A DNA stretch of 64,000 nt from Halobaculum sp. MBLA0143 (GTDB lineage: Archaea; Halobacteriota; Halobacteria; Halobacteriales; Haloferacaceae), in the NCBI RefSeq assembly GCF_041361465.1, contig NZ_JBGKAC010000001.1, forward strand, positions 2,666,001 to 2,730,000, in the 5' to 3' direction. Below, piece by piece: positions 58,974 through 64,000 of the stretch (position 1 is the stretch's first letter; each line of letters starts with the position of its first letter). Both the position numbers and the translations under genes were made by a program. Below the pieces are notes generated by a model. It was not told where the DNA came from. It saw nothing but the letters and a program-made list of their open reading frames with translations, and did not search any database.

Positions 58974-59053
58974 GCTCGGGACTCCGGGCGGGGGCTACCT
59001 GACGGTTGTGCTCGGCCGGGCGAGGCAGTCCCGGACGGTCGTCGGTGTACAGT

Positions 59054-59785
59054 TCACTCCAACGCCGCACGCGCCTCGCTCAGCGTGAACTGCTCTTCGT
59101 ACAGCGCAGTGCCGACGACGACCGCCGCGGCACCGGCGTCACGCAGCGCGACTACGTCGTCGACGCTCGCCACGCCGCCGGAGGCGATCACCGGGATCTC
59201 GACCGCCTCCGTCACGGCCCGAACCGCGTCCGTGTTCACGCCCGCGAGCTGCCCCTCTACGTCCACGTCGGTGAACAGGATCGCGCCGGCACCACGGTCC
59301 TCGTAGCGGGCGGCCGCCTCGGCGGGGTCGAGCCCGGTCGTCTCCGTCCACCCCGACACGACCACCTCGTCGTCTCTCGCGTCGAGACTCACCGTCACCG
59401 TGCCCGCCCGGCGGTCGTCGATCTCGCCGACGATCTCCGGGGTCTCGACGGCCGCGGTGCCGAGGATCACTCGGTCGACGCCGGCGTCGACCAACGCCAC
59501 CGCCTCGTCTGCGGTCCTGATTCCGCCGCCGACCTGGAGGCTCACGTCGTCGCCGACGGCGTCGACGATCCTGTCGAGCGCGGTGTCGTTGACCCGTTCG
59601 CCGGTGAACGCGCCGTCTAAGTCGACGAGGTGGAGCGTCTCCGCGCCGGCGTCGATCCACCGGCGGGCCGTCTCGGCCGGGTCGCCGTAGGCCGTCCCCG
59701 TCTCCGGGTCACCGCCGACGAGCTGCACCGTCTCGCCGTCCTTCACGTCGACCGCCGGGATCACCTCGAACTCCGGGAAGTGCAC
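59054..59785 (-). CDS. hisA: Phosphoribosylformimino-AICAR-phosphate isomerase
   Basis: HisA converts ProFAR to PRFAR in histidine synthesis. The 243-residue TIM barrel shows both half-barrel phosphate motifs, with DVKDGETVQLVGGDP and GGGIRTADEAVALVDAG in the first half and DVDVEGQLAGVNTDAV and ASGGVASVDDVVALRDAGA in the second, and the catalytic Asp of IPAVDVKDG. The start is GTG at 59785. hisB lies downstream on the same strand. Confidence 0.95.
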   Translation of the reverse strand: MHFPEFEVIPAVDVKDGETVQLVGGDPETGTAYGDPAETARRWIDAGAETLHLVDLDGAFTGERVNDTALDRIVDAVGDDVSLQVGGGIRTADEAVALVDAGVDRVILGTAAVETPEIVGEIDDRRAGTVTVSLDARDDEVVVSGWTETTGLDPAEAAARYEDRGAGAILFTDVDVEGQLAGVNTDAVRAVTEAVEIPVIASGGVASVDDVVALRDAGAAAVVVGTALYEEQFTLSEARAALE

Positions 59786-59815
59786 ACTCCGACGGGGACG
59801 CGCCGAGACGAAAAG

Positions 59816-60352
59816 TCACCCGGCTCGCTCGTGTGTATCCGCCAACTCCGCCAGATCCGCCGCGACGATCAGTTCGTCGTACTCCTCGCCGCCGAGAGTG
59901 GTCGTCTGGCGTCCCACCTCCTCGAACGTCCGGGCGTCGTAGAACACTCGCCCCAGTTCGTTGTCCGCGAGCACGACCGCCGAGACGCGCTCGTAGCCCG
60001 CCTCGTGGAACTCTGTCGCCACGCGTTCCAACATCGCCGTTCCGACACCCTCGCCCCAGTAGTCCGGGAGGACGTACACTCGACTCACGACGACGTTGCC
60101 GACGGACTCCCGGTAGTCGGCCTGGAGGTAGCCGACGACCTCGTCGGCCGTCTCGTCGTCCGCCTCCGCGACGACGAACGATCCCGTCTCGCGGTCGATG
60201 GCCGCGCGGAGCGACGCCGGCGCGTACCACTCGTCGACCGTCGCGTCGATGGCGCCGGCCGACAACACGTCGCCGTAGGCCGCGTGCCACGTCTCTCTGG
60301 CGACGGCCGCGATCCGCTCGGCGTCCCCGCGCCGTGCCGGTCGGATCTCCAT
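59816..60352 (-). CDS. GNAT family N-acetyltransferase
   Basis: The 178-residue protein has an N-terminal strand-helix MEIRPARRGDAERIAAVARE, an acetyl-CoA segment YVLPDYWGEGVGTAMLERVA (RxxGxG/A-like with WGEGVG), and VFYDARTFEEVGRQTTTLGG. This is an ordinary GNAT. Its substrate is unknown. It is 30 bp upstream of hisA on the same strand. Confidence 0.9.
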   Translation of the reverse strand: MEIRPARRGDAERIAAVARETWHAAYGDVLSAGAIDATVDEWYAPASLRAAIDRETGSFVVAEADDETADEVVGYLQADYRESVGNVVVSRVYVLPDYWGEGVGTAMLERVATEFHEAGYERVSAVVLADNELGRVFYDARTFEEVGRQTTTLGGEEYDELIVAADLAELADTHERAG

Positions 60353-60445
60353 ACCGAGCGCTCGAACGCCCCCGACAAAGCTCCTCGGGTTCTGTGAGGT
60401 GTGTGAATACGGCCAGTAGCCGAGCGGTGACTACTCACAGTGTAC

Positions 60446-61060
60446 TCACAGCACTGCCCGGACGACTGCCGTTCGCACCCGCTCGTCGTCTGCCAGTGCA
60501 CGCGCCTTCTCGTCTCGTTCGTCCGGGCCGTCGGCGTCTCTGTCGATGCCGGCCGCGTGCTCCAGACTCTCTCGGAAGGCGAGCACAGTGAGTCGTGACA
60601 CGCTCGTTCCGTCCGCGACGAGACTGTACTCCCGCGCGAGCAGGTGTTCCGACCGCATCGTCTCGCCGTCCGTAACGAGCCGTGCGTCTGGCCCGACTGT
60701 GGCGTCACCCAACCGAGTGTTCAGCGTCTCGACCAACGTCGAGAGGTCGTCACCGTCGAGATCGAGCAGGAACGTTCCGTCGACACCCATCCGACAGAGA
60801 TCGCCGACGAGCGACGGAAACACCCGTTCGACGTTCGGCCGTCCACCCTCCGACTTCATCAACAGATCACACCGCCCTCACGCCTCGAACTTCGACAGTT
60901 CGTTCGACTCGTGCCGGTAGAGTGGATCGATCGGCTTGCTCTCGATATCGACGACACGTACCTCCCGACCCGTCGGAGCGAACACCGCCGCCAGAAACGT
61001 CGTGTCGCGTTCCCCTTCCGCGACGATCACCTGCCGTTCCCGCGTCGCCACGCCGCTCAC
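60446..61060 (-). pseudogene. TOPRIM partner of the ATPase (OLD/PARIS AriB-like), split by an in-frame TGA
   Basis: The frame opens at GTG 61060, overlapping the ATPase stop by four bases (GTGA). It encodes RQVIVAEGERDTTFLAAVF, the TOPRIM E-G-x-x-D motif, and stops at TGA 60878-60880. Staying in the same frame, after a few codons it resumes with MKSEGGRPNVERVFPSLVG and GTFLLDLDGDDLSTL, which contains the DxD motif of TOPRIM nucleases, and ends at 60446. So one nonsense codon divides a roughly 200-residue TOPRIM protein into two. Either it is a pseudogene, the TGA is a sequence error, or both halves are made separately. It pairs with the ATPase as OLD-type or PARIS defence nucleases do. Confidence 0.7.
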
Positions 61061-62328
61061 ATCCCACGTAGGTCTGTCTGCATCTCCTTCGACAACGACT
61101 CCGCCTCGTCGTAGTCGTACGACTCCGGCAGGGTTCGGTCCATCTGGACCAGCCGGAACTCCTCGCGCAAGAACGCCTTCTGTGACGGCTCCACGAAGTC
61201 GAAGAAGGACCGAATCGCGTCGATGTCGTGTGTCGTGAGAAACACCTGCACGTCGCGGTCCCGCACCACGTCGACGAACCAGTGGACGAACTCGTGGATG
61301 TACCGCGGGTGCATGTTCGTCTCCGGCTCTTCGAGTAACAGTAGCTCCGGGGTGTCCGCCCAGAGTTCCCACAACAGCCCTACGAGCGTCTTGAACCCCT
61401 CTCCGGTGAACTCGTAGGGGACTTGGTACTTCTCGCCGTCCTCCTCGTACACCATCTGGTCCAGCGAGAGCGTGTCGAGGTTGTCGACGAGTCCGTTGTC
61501 GATCAGGTACTCCTCGATGTCCGACAGTCGTACTGCCGCGCCGTTCTCGCCGAAATCGACATCCTCCGCGGTGAGCGCGAGGTCGTCGCGGAGACCGACG
61601 GTGCCAATCGACTCCGGGTCGTCTGGGAACAGGTGGCCATCGTGGAGAGTTTCTCGAAGAAGAGCCTCGAGCGGCGATTCGATCATGCTGCCGAAGTTCT
61701 CCGGAACTGCGCTCCTCTCGATAGCGGTCGCGTCTGCTATCTCCGCTGTGATCTCCGAGATGGCGGCTGTTGTTACTGACTCGACGAACCCCTGTGGCGT
61801 CTGTTCGACGTACAAGAACGTATGCGAGCTGTCGTCGACTGTGAGAGCAACTGATCGAGTCGAAACGGCGTCAGACCACTGCTCTCTGAGCCCCGACTCG
61901 ACGTTCTTCTCTACGACACCCATTAGATCGAGGACCGTCTCCTCGCCCAATTCCGACTCGACCCCGTCGACGATTGATGCTACTCTGTAGCTTAGACTCC
62001 GGAATTCGTGACGAGCGACCAGATCCGCCACGAGCGCACCCTCGTCCACACTCTCCGGAACCCACATCTCCACCTCGCGCCGCCCAGTCTCACCCTCACT
62101 TTCGTACTCCAGCGTGATCTCCGCAGACTCCGCGCCGGCGGCGATCAGCGACTCCACGCGCTCGCTGTGGCGCTCGATCCGCGTCGGATCGATTCCGATC
62201 TCGGTCGCCTCCAGCAGCGAGGTCTTCCCAGAGTTGTTCCGGCCCGTCAGGACCGTCACCTGGCCGGGGTCGAACGCCAGCGAGGAGACGCCCTTGAAAT
62301 CGGACACCTCGACGTGGGTCAGCTTCAC
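61057..62328 (-). CDS. OLD/PARIS AriA-like AAA ATPase
   Basis: The 423-residue ABC-type ATPase has Walker A GRNNSGKTSLLEA near residue 30, a signature region TGEGFKTLVGLLWELW, Walker B LLLLEEPETNMHPRYIHEF and the H-loop FLTTHDIDAIRSF. This is the AAA_15/AAA_21 family. The C-terminal TOPRIM of single-chain OLD proteins is absent here; the next gene supplies it. That matches two-gene defence systems (PARIS AriA/AriB, class 2 OLD-like). GTG start at 62328 (VKLTHVEVSDFKGV). Confidence 0.83.
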   Translation of the reverse strand: MKLTHVEVSDFKGVSSLAFDPGQVTVLTGRNNSGKTSLLEATEIGIDPTRIERHSERVESLIAAGAESAEITLEYESEGETGRREVEMWVPESVDEGALVADLVARHEFRSLSYRVASIVDGVESELGEETVLDLMGVVEKNVESGLREQWSDAVSTRSVALTVDDSSHTFLYVEQTPQGFVESVTTAAISEITAEIADATAIERSAVPENFGSMIESPLEALLRETLHDGHLFPDDPESIGTVGLRDDLALTAEDVDFGENGAAVRLSDIEEYLIDNGLVDNLDTLSLDQMVYEEDGEKYQVPYEFTGEGFKTLVGLLWELWADTPELLLLEEPETNMHPRYIHEFVHWFVDVVRDRDVQVFLTTHDIDAIRSFFDFVEPSQKAFLREEFRLVQMDRTLPESYDYDEAESLSKEMQTDLRGM

Positions 62329-62404
62329 GGCTGTTGTTCGGTACTCCGTCGTCGCACAGTGTAAACCTCGGCCCACGAGCGGAGGCAACGCGGCGAAACG
62401 GCAG

Positions 62405-63163
62405 TCACTCCCCGGCGCACTCGCTCGCCAGCCGCCCCAACACCGGAATCTCCTCCAACCGCTCGTCCTCCAGCGCGTCCCAGTCGATCCCGGTCGGCCG
62501 ACAGAACTCGCGGTCGTCGTCGCCGGGCGTCAGCGTCCGCTCGGGCGTGCAGACCACGTCCACGGGTACGTCGTGACGGTCGAACGACGCCGCCGGCGCC
62601 GTGCGGACCTGCGACTCGTGGATCGTGGTGGCGACGGTCGTCTCGTCGTCGACGGCGTCGAACGCCGACAGCACGGCGAACTCCAGGTCGCTGTACCCCT
62701 CGCCCTTCCCGATCCGGCCGCCGTCGGGCGTCACGAGGACGCTCCCGGAGACGATCAAATCGACGTGTGACACCGCCTCCGGCGCGACCGGGTCGCCGTA
62801 CTCGGAGATCCCCGAGACGGTCGTGGCGTCGTCGATCTCGTCGGGCGGGATCGCGGCCGGATCGAGTTCGAGGAACGGCTCCGGCTCGCGTAGGCGCGGG
62901 ACGGCAGCGTAGACGGTCTTGCCCGCCCGCAGCGCCGCGCGCCGCACCGGGAGCTGCGGGGCGTCCGGGTTCGCCTTCACCGTCTCGGCCGTCTCCCAGG
63001 CCGTCGTCTCCTGGAGTCGGTCGGCGGCCGCGTCCGCCCCGGCGAAGTTCGGGATGCGGCCGTGTGGCGGGAACGGGAACCGCGCCTCGCCGGCGTCTTC
63101 GAGGTGGTCCCAGACGCGCTCGCGGAGGGTGTCTTTGTCCGTGGTGTCGTGGTCGTCGGTCAC
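62405..63163 (-). CDS. 5-formyltetrahydrofolate cyclo-ligase family protein
   Basis: The 252-residue protein has the 5-FTHF cyclo-ligase features: an N-terminal helix LRERVWDHLEDAGEARFP, a later RRAALRAGKTVYAAVPRL, and the Gly-rich ATP-binding stretch GGRIGKGEGYSDLEFAVL. It would make methenyl-THF from 5-formyl-THF. The GTG at 63163 begins VTDDHDTTDKD. Length is within the 200-260 range of archaeal members. Confidence 0.88.
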   Translation of the reverse strand: MTDDHDTTDKDTLRERVWDHLEDAGEARFPFPPHGRIPNFAGADAAADRLQETTAWETAETVKANPDAPQLPVRRAALRAGKTVYAAVPRLREPEPFLELDPAAIPPDEIDDATTVSGISEYGDPVAPEAVSHVDLIVSGSVLVTPDGGRIGKGEGYSDLEFAVLSAFDAVDDETTVATTIHESQVRTAPAASFDRHDVPVDVVCTPERTLTPGDDDREFCRPTGIDWDALEDERLEEIPVLGRLASECAGE

Positions 63164-63378
63164 GGGTAATCTTCTGGGCGGGAAGTCATACGTACGCTGA
63201 TCGAGTGCTACCACTCTACAGATGAACACCAACATCAGCGAGATTCACATCTACCCGGGCTATGCGATTGGGTTTAACAGTGAGTTTCGGCCAGATGAGT
63301 CGTCCACAGTGTTATGAATTAACTGGTGGACCGAACTTCAACGGTGGAGATAAGTGCGATGGCACATACAGTACGTGT

Positions 63379-63663
63379 ATGCCGCGAACCGAAGAGATGG
63401 AGTTCGAGGTGGTGGGTAGTGAGAACAACCACCTGTGGTTCCGTGTCCTCTACGGATCAGACAAGGGGATGCGTGTCTCCGTCCCGGTTCGCCACCCAGA
63501 GTACGATACCAGTGAGATTTCGATCCTCAACAAACTCACTGAAGGAGACATTGTAGCTGCGACTCTGATCAACGAGAACGGAGAGTATGCCGGTTGGCGG
63601 GTCGAGTCGATTCGGACGACCTCGCCCGATTCGGACGTAACTGCCCCTTCGACCGCAGACTAA
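63379..63663 (+). CDS. Small conserved beta-rich protein, unknown
   Basis: The 94-residue protein (MPRTEEMEFEVVGSENNHLW, RVSVPVRHPEYDT, LTEGDIVAATLINENGEYAG) is predicted beta-rich, perhaps an OB-like barrel. The ATG at 63379 is preferred over upstream in-frame starts because those would add a Cys/Gly-rich segment of odd composition. I do not recognise the family. Confidence 0.6.
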   Translation: MPRTEEMEFEVVGSENNHLWFRVLYGSDKGMRVSVPVRHPEYDTSEISILNKLTEGDIVAATLINENGEYAGWRVESIRTTSPDSDVTAPSTAD

Positions 63664-64000
63664 CTACTTTCCCTCGGAGTCGTCGTGATTGGGTTCAGCG
63701 TTGCTGTCCAGCTCTGTCCGCTCGCGAGAGACACGGTGACGAAACTCCGTCGGGAGTTCACTCTGCTCCGACTCAATAGCAACCGCGTAGTCGGTAAACA
63801 GGTACTCAACGAAGTCCTCCGCCTGTGATTCGTACGATCGGTTTGCTAAGAGTGTAGCGAACACGGCAGGGACGAGTAGCTGCCACGCTTCCGCCCACGA
63901 CTGGTATACGTTTGGAGTGTTGTATTTCCAGCAGATATCCGAGTTTCCGAGTAGTACAAAACATTTTGAGAATTCCGATCCCTCGAAACAGAAAACGAGT
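63664..64000 (-). CDS. Unknown protein, 5' part beyond the window
   Basis: The frame is open from its stop at 63664 to the window edge (111 codons) and continues beyond. The visible part includes FSKCFVLLGNSDICWKYN, AEAWQLLVPAVFATLLANRS and the polar C-terminus LPTEFRHRVSRERTELD. A GTG at 63864 is inside the gene, not its start, since the frame upstream is well formed. Family not recognised. Confidence 0.6.
   Translation of the reverse strand, partial: LVFCFEGSEFSKCFVLLGNSDICWKYNTPNVYQSWAEAWQLLVPAVFATLLANRSYESQAEDFVEYLFTDYAVAIESEQSELPTEFRHRVSRERTELDSNAEPNHDDSEGK

Noticed and set aside
60878-60880. TGA read as selenocysteine
   Set aside because: Haloarchaea are not known to insert selenocysteine, and I see no reason in the TOPRIM fold for Sec at this position. 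A nonsense mutation or error is simpler.

Overview
The window is a stretch of chromosome from a haloarchaeon (class Halobacteria). The evidence is high GC, Asp/Glu-rich proteins, many GTG starts, Tat (twin-arginine) signal peptides on secreted proteins, TATA elements about 25-30 bp upstream of leaderless starts, and archaeal markers: ribosomal protein L15e, MCM, TFB, PurO IMP cyclohydrolase, an AglJ-type glycosyltransferase and archaeal-type ProS. The order or genus cannot be fixed from sequence alone.

Layout. 1-6.4 kb: an SDR-like protein cut by the window edge, a decayed Tat-exported beta-propeller gene, two divergent sulfurtransferases, an AI-2E family permease. 6.4-14.5 kb: PolX/PHP polymerase, Mut7-C protein, an RHH regulator, AglJ-like glycosyltransferase, M24 peptidase, UvrD-like helicase, L15e. 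14.5-16 kb: an AT-rich patch with a frameshifted halocin C8-like precursor, a small membrane protein and tRNA-Ser. 16-20 kb: RidA, threonine ammonia-lyase, UspA and other housekeeping genes. 20.1-23.7 kb: tRNA-Pro with a duplicated 3' end, then an AT-rich cassette of three unknown minus-strand genes, ending at a broken VapBC locus. 23.8-31.4 kb: intein-containing MCM, two ParA/MinD-like ATPases, TFB, HIT protein. 31.5-42.9 kb: a C39-like protein, PRPP synthetase, a RimK/protease fusion, GNAT, PurO, regulators, HisI. 42.9-45 kb: a 53-bp tandem repeat, a 62-nt palindrome and an ABC solute-binding lipoprotein whose two halves are in swapped order. 45-52.5 kb: membrane proteins, PAP2 phosphatase, SF1 helicase, a Tat-exported trypsin-like protease with a membrane partner. 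52.5-64 kb: a small gene under a DtxR-like palindrome, DapA-like aldolase, ProS, HisB, HisA, an OLD/PARIS-like ATPase with a TOPRIM partner split by an in-frame TGA, 5-FTHF cyclo-ligase, and a gene leaving the window.

Most genes are housekeeping, in short runs with GTGA or TGATG start/stop overlaps. The accessory material sits in four places: the halocin-like locus, the island at tRNA-Pro, the MCM intein region (where AT-rich synonymous patches flank the intein almost symmetrically), and the ATPase/TOPRIM pair. Several genes are visibly broken (beta-propeller, halocin precursor, VapC, TOPRIM partner); each lesion could be real decay or a sequence error, and the text says which bases to check.
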